Shown piece after piece: positions 6,827 through 14,763 of a DNA stretch of 64,000 nt. The translations under genes and the position numbers were made by a program. This DNA is from Cribrihabitans marinus (lineage in GTDB: Bacteria > Pseudomonadota > Alphaproteobacteria > Rhodobacterales > Rhodobacteraceae), in the NCBI RefSeq assembly GCF_900109035.1, contig NZ_FNYD01000008.1, positions 1-64,000 of the forward strand, given 5' to 3'. Position 1 is the stretch's first letter, and every line of letters starts with the position of its first letter. The notes under the pieces are model-generated. The model did no database searches and had not been told where the DNA came from. It was given only the letters and a program-made list of their open reading frames with translations.

Positions 6827-7003
6827 ATGACCGAAGTTCTGCACGCCCTGATTTCCGGCCTTCTGGCGGCCGGGGTCTATTATGGACTGAGATCCGCCGG
6901 AATGCTCGACGGCAAGACCAGGATGCAGCAGTTCCTGTTCCTGGCGCCGATCTTTTTCGTGGTGGTGCTGATCTTCAACCTGATCTGGCCCTACGGGCCG
7001 TAA
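6827..7003 (+). CDS. Small two-helix membrane protein (58 aa)
   Basis: The start at ATG 6827 follows AAGGAG (6815-6820) by six bases. The product has two hydrophobic stretches, VLHALISGLLAAGVYYGL (about 4-21) and FLFLAPIFFVVVLIFNLIW (about 36-54), separated by a short polar loop rich in Lys/Arg. It is 10 bases downstream of the secreted beta protein gene and likely in the same transcript. No enzymatic motif is visible. Function unknown. It converges on hemF with a 10-base gap. Confidence 0.65.
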   Translation: MTEVLHALISGLLAAGVYYGLRSAGMLDGKTRMQQFLFLAPIFFVVVLIFNLIWPYGP

Positions 7004-7013
7004 CCGCGGTGGG

Positions 7014-7898
7014 CTAGACCCATTTCGCCAGCGGCGGCAGGCTCATCAGCACGGCATTGGCGTCGTGGCCGGTTTCCAGCCCGAACTTGGTGCCCCGGTC
7101 ATAGACCAGATTGTATTCGGCGTAGAGCCCGCGATGGATCAGCTGCGTGTCTTTGTCGGTTTCGTTGAAGTCCTGTGTCCTGCGCCGCTCGACCAGCGGC
7201 AGGAAGCCCGGCAGGAAGGCGCGGCCGATATCCTGCGTCAGCGCGAAATCCGCTTGCCAGTCGCCGGTGCAGTAATCGTCCATGAAGATCCCGCCGACAC
7301 CCCGGGCCCGTCCCCGGTGCGGGATGAAGAAATACTCGTCCGCCCAGGCCTTGAGCCGCGGGTAATGCGCCGGGCCGTGCGGGTCCAGATGCGCCTTTTG
7401 CGTGGCGTGAAAATGCGCGTTGTCCTCGTCATATTCGATGCAGGGGTTCAGATCCGAGCCACCGCCGAACCACCAGGCATGCGGGGTCCAGAACATGCGG
7501 GTGTTCATGTGGACCGCCGGCACATGCGGGTTCTGCATATGCGCGACCAGGCTGATGCCGCTGGCCCAGAACCGGGGATCCTCGGCCATGCCGGGGATAC
7601 CCTTGCGCGCGGCCATCGCCGCCTGCGCCCGCTCGCCCAGCGAGCCGTAGACGGTCGAAACGTTGACGCCGACCTTCTCGAACACGCGCCCGCCGCGCAT
7701 CACGCTCATCAATCCGCCGCCCGCATCCGATCCGTCGTCGGACCGGCGGCGAGTCTCGCTTACGTCGAAGGCGCCGGGGGCCGCGTCCGAAAACGGGCCC
7801 GTGTCGTGGCTGGCCTCCAGCGCCTCGAAGGCGGCGACGATCTCGTCCCTCAGCTGTCGAAACCAGGCGGCGGCGGCGGATTTCTCGGTATCGAACAT
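7014..7898 (-). CDS. hemF: Oxygen-dependent coproporphyrinogen III oxidase
   Basis: HemF converts coproporphyrinogen III to protoporphyrinogen IX with O2, two steps before heme and before the branch to bacteriochlorophyll. Family blocks are plain: VFEKVGVNVSTVYG, PHVPAVHMNTRMF, WWFGGGSDLNPC, and the late RGRARGVGGIFMDDY. The 294-residue length is normal. I chose ATG 7898 (MFDTEKSAAAAWFRQLRDE); an upstream in-frame start would add a non-conserved proline/arginine tail overlapping the SDR gene. It follows the SDR gene by seven bases on the same strand, so the two are probably cotranscribed. hemC and hemE are also in this window, but not adjacent. Confidence 0.96.
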   Translation of the reverse strand: MFDTEKSAAAAWFRQLRDEIVAAFEALEASHDTGPFSDAAPGAFDVSETRRRSDDGSDAGGGLMSVMRGGRVFEKVGVNVSTVYGSLGERAQAAMAARKGIPGMAEDPRFWASGISLVAHMQNPHVPAVHMNTRMFWTPHAWWFGGGSDLNPCIEYDEDNAHFHATQKAHLDPHGPAHYPRLKAWADEYFFIPHRGRARGVGGIFMDDYCTGDWQADFALTQDIGRAFLPGFLPLVERRRTQDFNETDKDTQLIHRGLYAEYNLVYDRGTKFGLETGHDANAVLMSLPPLAKWV

Positions 7899-7905
7899 TC
7901 TGGCC

Positions 7906-8715
7906 TCAATGTGCCGGGGCGGCGACCGGGTCAAGCAGGGTCCGCCCGCCATCCAGTGTCAGGATCTGGCCGGTCATGAAGCCCGAGGCCTCGGAGGCCA
8001 GGAACTGCGCGGTCTCGGCCAGCTCGGTCGCGGGCGCGATCCGCGCCAGGGGCGTGTGCTTCTCGATGTCGTCGCGGAAGGTGCGGTTCTCCTTGAGCGT
8101 CGATTGCAGCGAGGCGCTCATCACCGAGCCCAGGGCGATGGCGTTGACCCGGATCCGGTTCGGCGCCAGCGCCACCGCCAGCGACCGCGTGAGCTGGTCC
8201 AGCGCCGCCGAGCTGACCGAATAGGCCAACAGATTGGGATGCGTCCGCCGCGCCGCGATCGAGGACAGGTTGATGATCGTGCCGGCGGGCTGGTCCTCGT
8301 CGCTCTCGTCCTCCTCGGTCTGCTTGATCATGCGCTTGGCGACGTGCTGGGACAGCCGAAGGGCGGGCATCAGGTTCTGGTCGATCAGCTGGCGCACGCT
8401 GTCGTCGTCGCCGTCCAGCGGATCGGTGGCGATCACCTGGCGCGCGCCGTTGACCAGAATGTCGATCTGTTCATAAGCGTCGATGGTGGCCGAAATCAGG
8501 TTGGCGATGGTCAGCCGTTCGCGCAGGTCGCCGGCGAAATAGCTGATGTTCTCCTCTTCGCTCCGGCCGCCCAGCTCGTCCAGCAGGCGGGATTCGTCGA
8601 TGTCGGCGAACATGACATTGGCGCCCTTGTCGGCGAAGTGCCGGCCGATGGCCAGGCCGATGCCGTTGGCGGCCCCGGTCACGATGGCGGTCTTGCCGGC
8701 GATGGAAAAGGACAT
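7906..8715 (-). CDS. SDR-family oxidoreductase-like protein lacking the catalytic lysine
   Basis: A 269-residue Rossmann protein of the short-chain dehydrogenase family. The cofactor loop TGAANGIG (13-20), an acidic DID after strand 2 (38-40) that favours NAD(H), and NLSSIA (149-154) are present. The active-site Tyr is Y165, but the Y-x3-K lysine is replaced by Ser (Y165-SVS-S169), and NNAG is changed to NGAR (89-92). The codons were checked on the minus strand and are unambiguous. A charged insertion EEDESDED (about 134-141) is also unusual. It is directly upstream of hemF with a 7-base gap. Either it uses an altered mechanism or it binds NAD(P) without classical SDR catalysis. Confidence 0.85.
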   Translation of the reverse strand: MSFSIAGKTAIVTGAANGIGLAIGRHFADKGANVMFADIDESRLLDELGGRSEEENISYFAGDLRERLTIANLISATIDAYEQIDILVNGARQVIATDPLDGDDDSVRQLIDQNLMPALRLSQHVAKRMIKQTEEDESDEDQPAGTIINLSSIAARRTHPNLLAYSVSSAALDQLTRSLAVALAPNRIRVNAIALGSVMSASLQSTLKENRTFRDDIEKHTPLARIAPATELAETAQFLASEASGFMTGQILTLDGGRTLLDPVAAPAH

Positions 8716-8752
8716 GGGCGGCCTCCTGATTTGCGGCGCAGCCTAGCGCGGT

Positions 8753-9730
8753 TCAGCGATGGGGGCGAGAGGGGCGCGCGGCATGCAGAAGCTTGAAGCG
8801 GCGGTCGCCGCCGATCTCCTCGACATGCGCGAAGCGCTCGGTCAGCGCGGTCTCGTAGGGCAGGTGCCGGTTGGCGACCATCCAGAGCCGGCCGCCCGGC
8901 GCCAGGATGCGGGCGGCGGCGGCGATGAAGCCGCGGCCGAGGTCGCTGTCGGGCGCGCGCCCGGTGTGAAACGGCGGGTTCATCACCACCGCGTCCAGCG
9001 TGTCCGAGGGCGTCCAGGTCAGCGCATCGGCCCAGTGAAACCGGGCGCGCGGATCGTTCACGTTCTGCCGCGCGCACTCCAGCGCCACGTGATCGGCCTC
9101 GACCAGGTCCAGGCCTTCGATCCCGCCGGCCCGGTCCAGCAGCGCGGCCGAGAGATAACCCCATCCGGCGCCCAGGTCGGCCACGCGGCGGCCCGGTTTG
9201 GCCGGCAACGCGGCGGCGAGCAGGGCCGAGGCGGGATCGATTCCATCCGCCGAGAACACGCCCGGCGCGGTGTGGAACCCTTGGGCCATCTGCGCGTCGG
9301 GCGCGCGCCAGTCGGCAAAGGCGGACGATTCGGAACGGAACCAGAAGATCTTGCCATGTGCCTTGGATATCGGCCCCTCGACCGGCACGCGCTTGCGGAT
9401 GTCGCGCAACAGGCTGTCGATGCCGTCGGTCTTGGCGCCGTCCACGACCACTGTGCCGCTGGCCCGGTCGCAGGCCCTGGCCACCAGCGCGCGGGCCTGC
9501 GCCTTGGCGCGGGGCAGGAACAGGATCGCGTCCCGACAGGGCGCATCGGTCGCCGGCACGCACTCGAAGCCGCGCGATGCGAAATGGTCGTGATGGGGCC
9601 GGAACGGCTGCACCACCTGCACCGGGACGGGCAGGCCGGCCAGATCGGCCTCCGGCGGTGGCGCGAGAACCGACACCGGACCCTCCAGGGACAGGCCGGC
9701 ATCCAGCGCGAGCGAAAGGCGGATCGACAT
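8753..9730 (-). CDS. RsmC-like class I methyltransferase (16S rRNA guanine-N2 type)
   Basis: A 325-residue protein with the two-domain architecture of RsmC/RlmG. A degenerate N-terminal domain (about 1-160) is followed by a SAM-binding domain with motif I VADLGAGWGYLSAALL (about 183-198). The substrate-base motif is VMNPPFH, an N-P-P-F signature of N-methyltransferases that act on an exocyclic amino group. The expected target is a guanine N2 in 16S rRNA (G1207 in E. coli), though the exact nucleotide cannot be proved. It lies 37 bases upstream of the SDR-hemF pair on the same strand and downstream of clpS. Confidence 0.8.
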   Translation of the reverse strand: MSIRLSLALDAGLSLEGPVSVLAPPPEADLAGLPVPVQVVQPFRPHHDHFASRGFECVPATDAPCRDAILFLPRAKAQARALVARACDRASGTVVVDGAKTDGIDSLLRDIRKRVPVEGPISKAHGKIFWFRSESSAFADWRAPDAQMAQGFHTAPGVFSADGIDPASALLAAALPAKPGRRVADLGAGWGYLSAALLDRAGGIEGLDLVEADHVALECARQNVNDPRARFHWADALTWTPSDTLDAVVMNPPFHTGRAPDSDLGRGFIAAAARILAPGGRLWMVANRHLPYETALTERFAHVEEIGGDRRFKLLHAARPSRPHR

Positions 9731-9779
9731 GCGGGGGTGTCCGTTCCGGAAGGTGGACGGCGGCGTCAGGCGCGCGCGA

Positions 9780-10100
9780 TCACTCTTCCTTTTCCATGGT
9801 GCATTGCAGCGGGTGCTGGTGGCGCCGTGCGAAATCCATCACCTGGCCCACCTTGGTCTCGGCGATCTCGTGGCTGAACACGCCGACGACCGCGACGCCC
9901 TTCTTGTGGACGGTCAGCATGATCTCGAACGCTTGCGCATGGGTCATGCCGAAGAACCGCTCCAGCACGTGGACAACGAACTCCATCGGGGTGTAGTCGT
10001 CGTTCAGCAGAAGCACCTTGTAGAGTGGCGGGCGCTTGGTCTTGGGGCGCGTCTCGACCAGGATCGAGCTGTCGCCGTCGCCATCCGTCTTGTCCGACAT
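9780..10100 (-). CDS. clpS: ATP-dependent Clp protease adaptor ClpS
   Basis: ClpS delivers N-degron substrates to ClpAP. The 106-residue product has a short acidic, disordered N-terminus ([10 protein letters not shown]) and the conserved core [17 protein letters not shown], followed by [19 protein letters not shown]. The NDD and the following helix form the N-terminal-residue pocket in this family. ATG 10100 (MSDKTDG) is preferred; ATG 10121 would add seven residues and overlap the upstream regulatory region. No strong ribosome site is obvious for either. clpA is not adjacent. It is divergent from a HAD hydrolase. Confidence 0.95.
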   Translation of the reverse strand: MSDKTDGDGDSSILVETRPKTKRPPLYKVLLLNDDYTPMEFVVHVLERFFGMTHAQAFEIMLTVHKKGVAVVGVFSHEIAETKVGQVMDFARRHQHPLQCTMEKEE

Positions 10101-10216
10101 GGTCAGGGGCTTGAGCAGCATTGGGCAACGATGTCCGGTTCACGCTTAAGGTTTCGTATAGAGGCTTATATATCTTTCACCCCCGGATGGAAAAGGGGCC
10201 AGCGGTCAGATCGCAC

Positions 10217-10918
10217 ATGCCAGCACGACTTACCACCATAGGATTCGATGCCGACGACACGCTTTGGCACAACGAACGCTTCTTCCAGCTCACGCAGGAG
10301 AGATTTGCCGGGCTGCTTGCCGATCATGCCGGCCGCGACCACCTGATGGAGCGCCTGCTGGCCGCCGAGCGGCGGAACCTGGGGCATTATGGCTATGGCA
10401 TCAAGGGGTTCGTCCTGTCGATGATCGAAACCGCCCTTGAGGTGACGGAAGCGCGGGTTCCGGCCCCGGTCATCGGTGAACTGATCGCGGCCGGGCACGA
10501 GATGCTGGCACATCCGATCGAACTGCTGCCCCATGCCCGGGAGGCGGTCGAGGCCGTGACGGACACGCACCGGGTCGTGCTGATCACCAAGGGCGACCTG
10601 CTGGACCAGGAGCGCAAGCTGGCGCAATCCGGGCTGGGCGACCTGTTCGACGCGGTCGAGATCGTGTCCGAAAAGACGCCCGAAACCTACCGCGCGGTCT
10701 TTGCCCGCCACGGCAACGGTGCGGACCGCTCGATGATGGTGGGCAATTCGGTGCGCTCGGACGTGGTGCCGGCGCTCGAGGCGGGGGGATGGGGCGTGCA
10801 TGTGCCGCATGAGCTGACCTGGGCGGTCGAGGCCGCCGAGCCGCCCGCCGCCGCTGAGAGATTCCATTCGCTGGCGGATCTGGGCGGGTTGCCGGACCTG
10901 GTGCGCGGTATCGGGTGA
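10217..10918 (+). CDS. HAD-superfamily hydrolase
   Basis: A 233-residue haloacid dehalogenase-type phosphatase. Motif I is FDADDTLWHN with both aspartates (near residues 9-11), motif II is LITKGD, the motif III lysine is in SEKTPETY, and motif IV is MVGNSVRSDVVPA. A helical cap lies between motifs I and II, as in phosphoglycolate phosphatase and nucleotidase subfamilies. I chose ATG 10217 (MPARLTTIGFDADDT); an upstream in-frame start would include a non-conserved basic leader. Substrate unknown: a small phosphate ester or nucleotide is likely. It is divergent from clpS and downstream of nothing, so it has its own promoter in 10101-10216. Confidence 0.85.
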   Translation: MPARLTTIGFDADDTLWHNERFFQLTQERFAGLLADHAGRDHLMERLLAAERRNLGHYGYGIKGFVLSMIETALEVTEARVPAPVIGELIAAGHEMLAHPIELLPHAREAVEAVTDTHRVVLITKGDLLDQERKLAQSGLGDLFDAVEIVSEKTPETYRAVFARHGNGADRSMMVGNSVRSDVVPALEAGGWGVHVPHELTWAVEAAEPPAAAERFHSLADLGGLPDLVRGIG

Positions 10919-11021
10919 CGCCCCGGTTTTGCGGCAATCGCCGGTGTCGTGTCCGGCCGATTCATGGGCGCAAGACCTTGATCACACAACTTCAGGAATT
11001 CGACGCAAATGCCGAAACCCG

Positions 11022-11051
11022 TTGTTTATTCCGCGGACTTGCTGTGTTAGC
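11022..11051 (+). promoter_or_regulatory. Possible promoter of the D-Ala-D-Ala carboxypeptidase gene
   Basis: TTGTTT at 11022-11027 is followed after 18 bases by TGTTAG (11046-11051), in an AT-richer patch about 65 bases upstream of the coding start. Both boxes are only partial consensus matches. Confidence 0.3.
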
Positions 11052-11116
11052 CTCAAGCAAATCACAAAAAAATCGTCAGTCGGAAGAATTCGGCGGCATT
11101 GAGGCAGACAGAGAAA

Positions 11117-12583
11117 ATGATCGTGCAGGTTCGGCGTTTCCGCCCGGCCCGTTTGGGCTTCGTAATTCTCGCCTTTATCTGGTTGTGCGTCCTACTGCCG
11201 CTCAGCGCGGCTGCGGCCCCTTATGCCGCGATGGTGATCGACGCGCGAACCGGCGAGGTTCTCCACTCCCGCAACGCGGACACAAGGCTGCATCCCGCGT
11301 CGCTCACCAAGATGATGACGCTCTACATCGCGTTCGAGGCGGTCCGGAACGGTGAGATCGACCTGGACACGCAGGTGCGCATCACCCGTGAGGCCGCCGC
11401 CGAGCCACCCTCGAAACTGGGCCTGCGCACCGGCCAGAGGATCGCATTCCGCTACCTGATCCGGGCTGCGGCGGTCAAATCGGCCAACGATGCGGCCACG
11501 GCCATCGGCGTGGCGCTCAGCGGGTCCGAGGCGGCCTTTGCCCGCCGGATGACACGGACCGCCAAGGCGATGGGCATGACCCGGACCACGTTCAAGAACG
11601 CACACGGTCTGACCGAATCCGGCCACCTGAGCACGGCCCGCGACATGACGCTTCTGGGGCGGCATATCCTCTACGACTATCCCGAATACTATAACCTCTT
11701 CTCTCGCCGCTCGACCCATGCCGGGATCAAGACTGTCAGCAACACCAACCGCCGGCTCCTCGCGGCCTACGAGGGCGCCGACGGGATCAAGACCGGCTAT
11801 ACCCGTGCTGCCGGCTCCAACCTGGTGGCCTCGGCCAAGCGCGGCAACGAACGCGTCATCGCGACGGTGTTCGGCGGCCATTCGAGCGCCTGGCGCAACG
11901 CGCGGGTGGCTGAGTTGCTGGATATGGGATTCCGTCGGGCGCCGTCGCGCGCGCCGATCCGCCGCCCCGACCGGCCGGTCTATGCCGGCAACAACGGCAT
12001 CGGCGCCGGCACGTCCAAGACCGTGCGGGTTGCCGCCGGCCCGCCCAAGTCCAGCCTGCGCCCGCGCCTGCGGCCCGGCGGCGAAGATCAGCCGGTGGTC
12101 GTGGCGGCCGCAACCGACGATGGAAGCATCGAAGCTGCCGTGGTCGAGGCGATCGTCTCTGCCGAGGCGACCACATCGGATCCGGCTGCGGCCCCCGTCG
12201 CCAGCGCGAAGCCGGTGACGGTCGCCACGCGCCCGGCCATGCGGCCCGAAGACCTGGTGCTGGCCGCCGCGCGTGGCGGCACCGACGACGTCGCCGAAGA
12301 GACCGAAGCCGAGCAGGAGGTCGTCACCCGGCTGTCCACCTCGGGCGGACATCTTTGGGGCATCAATGTCGGGCGCTACTCGACCCGCTATGATGCCGAG
12401 AAGATTCTGCTGCGCACCGCGCTGGCCGAGATGGCCACGCTGGACGGCACCCTGCGCAAGGTGAACCAGTCCGCGCGCGGGTTCGACGCCACCTTCCAGG
12501 GCATGACCCGCGACCAGGCCGACCTGGCCTGCCGGCGGCTGAGTGCGCGCAACGTCACCTGCTTCATGATCGGACCGTCCTGA
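11117..12583 (+). CDS. Penicillin-binding D-alanyl-D-alanine carboxypeptidase (S11) with C-terminal SPOR-like domain
   Basis: A periplasmic low-molecular-weight PBP that trims the terminal D-Ala from peptidoglycan stem peptides. An N-terminal hydrophobic signal/anchor (about 12-33) is followed by the three active-site motifs: S62-LT-K65 in HPASLTK, S122-A-N124 in VKSAND, and K225-TG in DGIKTGYTR. A Pro/Ala-rich linker (about 280-400) leads to a C-terminal domain of about 75 residues (LWGINVGRYSTRYDAEKIL onward) that looks like a SPOR domain, which binds denuded septal peptidoglycan. I chose ATG 11117; an upstream TTG 11099 is in frame but has no better signal. DacF/PBP5-like proteins with SPOR are common in alphaproteobacteria. 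Confidence 0.9.
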   Translation: MIVQVRRFRPARLGFVILAFIWLCVLLPLSAAAAPYAAMVIDARTGEVLHSRNADTRLHPASLTKMMTLYIAFEAVRNGEIDLDTQVRITREAAAEPPSKLGLRTGQRIAFRYLIRAAAVKSANDAATAIGVALSGSEAAFARRMTRTAKAMGMTRTTFKNAHGLTESGHLSTARDMTLLGRHILYDYPEYYNLFSRRSTHAGIKTVSNTNRRLLAAYEGADGIKTGYTRAAGSNLVASAKRGNERVIATVFGGHSSAWRNARVAELLDMGFRRAPSRAPIRRPDRPVYAGNNGIGAGTSKTVRVAAGPPKSSLRPRLRPGGEDQPVVVAAATDDGSIEAAVVEAIVSAEATTSDPAAAPVASAKPVTVATRPAMRPEDLVLAAARGGTDDVAEETEAEQEVVTRLSTSGGHLWGINVGRYSTRYDAEKILLRTALAEMATLDGTLRKVNQSARGFDATFQGMTRDQADLACRRLSARNVTCFMIGPS

Positions 12584-12601
12584 GGCCGGCAAACGGCCTC
12601 A
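12581..12601. terminator. Bidirectional hairpin holding both stop codons of dacF-like gene and hemC
   Basis: TGAGGCCG (12581-12588) is perfectly complementary to CGGCCTCA (12594-12601) around the loop GCAAA. The first TGA is the stop of the carboxypeptidase gene. The final TCA is the hemC stop on the minus strand. The 8-bp GC-rich stem serves both convergent genes. There is no T tract. Confidence 0.55.
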
Positions 12602-13558
12602 GCCGCGCCAGTCGAAGAACCCCTCGCCTGCGCGGGCCAGCAGGTCCCGTGCCATCTCGGCCCCCAGCGCCGCGCCGTCCTCGACCGGGCAGCTGCGGTC
12701 GTCGTTCAACGCCTCGGATCCGTCGGGGCGCAGCACCTCGCCGCGCAGACGCAGGGTTCCGCCATCCAGTTCGGCCAGCCCGGCGATGGGCGTCTCGCAG
12801 GAGCCGTCCAGCGCCGCCAGGAAGGCGCGTTCGGCGGCCAGCCGCCGTGTGGTGGTGGCATCGTGGATCGCCTCGAGCATGGACGCGGCGCGGCTGTCCT
12901 GCGCCCGCCGCTCGATCCCGATGGCGCCCTGGGCGATCGCCGGCAGCATGTCGTCGGGCGAGATCGCGATGGCGGGCACGTCCTCCATGTCCAATCGCCT
13001 GAGGCCGGCCATCGCCAGAAACGTGCATTCGGCCACGCCTTCGGCCAGTTTCCGCAACCGGGTCTGAACGTTGCCGCGGAACTCGACCACCTTCAGGTCG
13101 GGCCGGCGGTTGAGCAGCTGAGACCGCCGCCGCAAAGACGAGGTGCCCACGACCGCACCATCGGGCAGGTCTCGGATCGACCCCAACCGGGGCGAGATGA
13201 AGGCGTCGCGCACATCCTCGCGCGGCAGGAACGTGTCCAGCACCAGCCCCTCGGGCTGTTCGACCGGCATGTCCTTGGTCGAGTGCACCGCGATGTCAAT
13301 GTCGCCGCGCAGCATCGCCTCCTCGATCTCCTTGGTGAACAGGCCCTTGTTGCCGATTTCCTTCAAGGGCCGGTCGGCCTCGATCATCGCCCGGTTGTCG
13401 CCGGTGGTCTTGATCACGACGACCTCGAAGGCGTCCTGCGGCAGGTCGAATGCGGCGGCCAGCCGGTCGCGGGTCTCGTTGGCCTGGGCCAGCGCAAGCG
13501 GCGAACCGCGGGTGCCGATCTTCAAGGGTGTCGCGGGGGTTGGAAGCGATGCTGTCAT
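12599..13558 (-). CDS. hemC: Hydroxymethylbilane synthase (porphobilinogen deaminase)
   Basis: HemC joins four porphobilinogen molecules into hydroxymethylbilane in tetrapyrrole synthesis. The 319-residue product shows KIGTRGSPLALAQA at the N-terminus, AVHSTKDMP (90-98), GTSSLRRRSQL and FRGNVQTRLRK. The dipyrromethane-cofactor cysteine is C254 in DGSCETPIAG. ATG 13558 is preferred; ATG 13582 would add eight residues. hemE is divergent with about 106 bp between starts, so the two heme genes share a regulatory region. Confidence 0.96.
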   Translation of the reverse strand: MTASLPTPATPLKIGTRGSPLALAQANETRDRLAAAFDLPQDAFEVVVIKTTGDNRAMIEADRPLKEIGNKGLFTKEIEEAMLRGDIDIAVHSTKDMPVEQPEGLVLDTFLPREDVRDAFISPRLGSIRDLPDGAVVGTSSLRRRSQLLNRRPDLKVVEFRGNVQTRLRKLAEGVAECTFLAMAGLRRLDMEDVPAIAISPDDMLPAIAQGAIGIERRAQDSRAASMLEAIHDATTTRRLAAERAFLAALDGSCETPIAGLAELDGGTLRLRGEVLRPDGSEALNDDRSCPVEDGAALGAEMARDLLARAGEGFFDWRG

Positions 13559-13664
13559 GGCCGACAGCTTTAGTCGCGTCATAGTGCCCTGACAATGGGG
13601 GCCATGCTTGACAAAACGCCGCCGAGGCGGGAACCCCTGTCGCGAACAGGAGAAAGGGGCGGAC

Positions 13665-14699
13665 ATGGCCGAGACGAAGAAGCTGCTGCGGGCGCTGGCG
13701 GGCGAGGTGCAGAAGGTGCCGCCGATCTGGATGATGCGCCAGGCCGGGCGGTATCTGCCGGAATACCGCGCCACGCGCGAGCAGGCGGGCGATTTCCTGT
13801 CGCTGTGCTACACGCCCGACCTGGCCGCCGAGGTCACGTTGCAGCCGATCCGGCGCTTCGGCTTCGATGCCGCGATCCTGTTCGCCGACATCCTGCTGGT
13901 GCCGCAGGCGCTGGGCGCGGATCTGTGGTTCGTGACCGGCGAGGGGCCGCGCCTGTCGACCATCACGCGCCAGGCCGGGTTCGATGCGCTGAAACCGGCC
14001 GACGCGATCCACGACACGCTGGGCCCGATCTACGAGACGGTGCGGATCCTGTCGCGCGAACTGCCCGCGGACACGCCGTTGATCGGCTTTGCCGGCGCGC
14101 CCTGGACCGTGGCGACCTACATGATCGCCGGGCGTGGCACGCCGGACCAGGCGCCGGCGCATGCGTTGATGCGCGAGGAGTGCGCCCTGTTCGAGGCGCT
14201 GCTGGAGCGGATCACCGAGGCCACCATCACCTACCTCTCGGCGCAGATCGAGGCGGGGGCCGAGGTCGTCAAGATCTTCGACAGCTGGGCCGGCTCGCTG
14301 CGCGGCGACGATTTCGACCGCTATGCGGTGGAGCCCGCGCGCCGGATCACGGCCGCGCTGAAGGAGCGTCATCCGGGCATCCCGGTCATCGGCTTCCCGC
14401 GCGAGGCGGGCGAGCGTTATGTGGGGTTTGCGAGCGCCACCGGGGTGGACTGCGTGGCGCTGGACAATTCGGTCGATCCCGCCTGGGCGGCGGCGCATGT
14501 GCAGGCGGATGGCTGCGTCCAGGGCAACCTGGCGCCGGGCCACATGGTCACCGGCGGCCGGGCGCTGGTCGACGAGACGCGGGCCATCGTCGAGGCGTTT
14601 TCCGGCGGGCCGCACATATTCAACCTGGGCCACGGGATCACGCCGGATGCCGATCCCGATAACGTGCATCTGATGATCGAAGCCGTGCGCGGCGGCTGA
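13665..14699 (+). CDS. hemE: Uroporphyrinogen decarboxylase
   Basis: HemE removes four acetate carboxyls from uroporphyrinogen III to give coproporphyrinogen III, the substrate of HemF. The 344-residue product contains [17 protein letters not shown] near the N-terminus and the later signature [14 protein letters not shown], plus IFDSWAG and the C-terminal NLGHGI. ATG 13665 ([11 protein letters not shown]) follows AAAGGGGC by a few bases; an earlier in-frame start would add a basic non-conserved leader. A TTGACA at 13608-13613 is a good -35 candidate, with a weak -10 after it. It is divergent from hemC. Confidence 0.97.
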   Translation: MAETKKLLRALAGEVQKVPPIWMMRQAGRYLPEYRATREQAGDFLSLCYTPDLAAEVTLQPIRRFGFDAAILFADILLVPQALGADLWFVTGEGPRLSTITRQAGFDALKPADAIHDTLGPIYETVRILSRELPADTPLIGFAGAPWTVATYMIAGRGTPDQAPAHALMREECALFEALLERITEATITYLSAQIEAGAEVVKIFDSWAGSLRGDDFDRYAVEPARRITAALKERHPGIPVIGFPREAGERYVGFASATGVDCVALDNSVDPAWAAAHVQADGCVQGNLAPGHMVTGGRALVDETRAIVEAFSGGPHIFNLGHGITPDADPDNVHLMIEAVRGG

Positions 14700-14707
14700 G
14701 GGCGGGA

Positions 14708-14727
14708 GCGAGGGGCCAGCCCCTCGC
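14708..14727. terminator. Hairpin between convergent hemE and the CoA transferase gene
   Basis: GCGAGGGGC (14708-14716) and GCCCCTCGC (14719-14727) form a perfect GC-rich inverted repeat with a minimal loop. It is followed by GCTCCCCGAGGTATTTTCGG, giving a short T-rich tail on the plus strand. Position and structure fit a terminator for hemE, possibly acting in both directions. Confidence 0.6.
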
Positions 14728-14763
14728 GCTCCCCGAGGTATTTTCGGCAAGAGGAAGAGCGGA

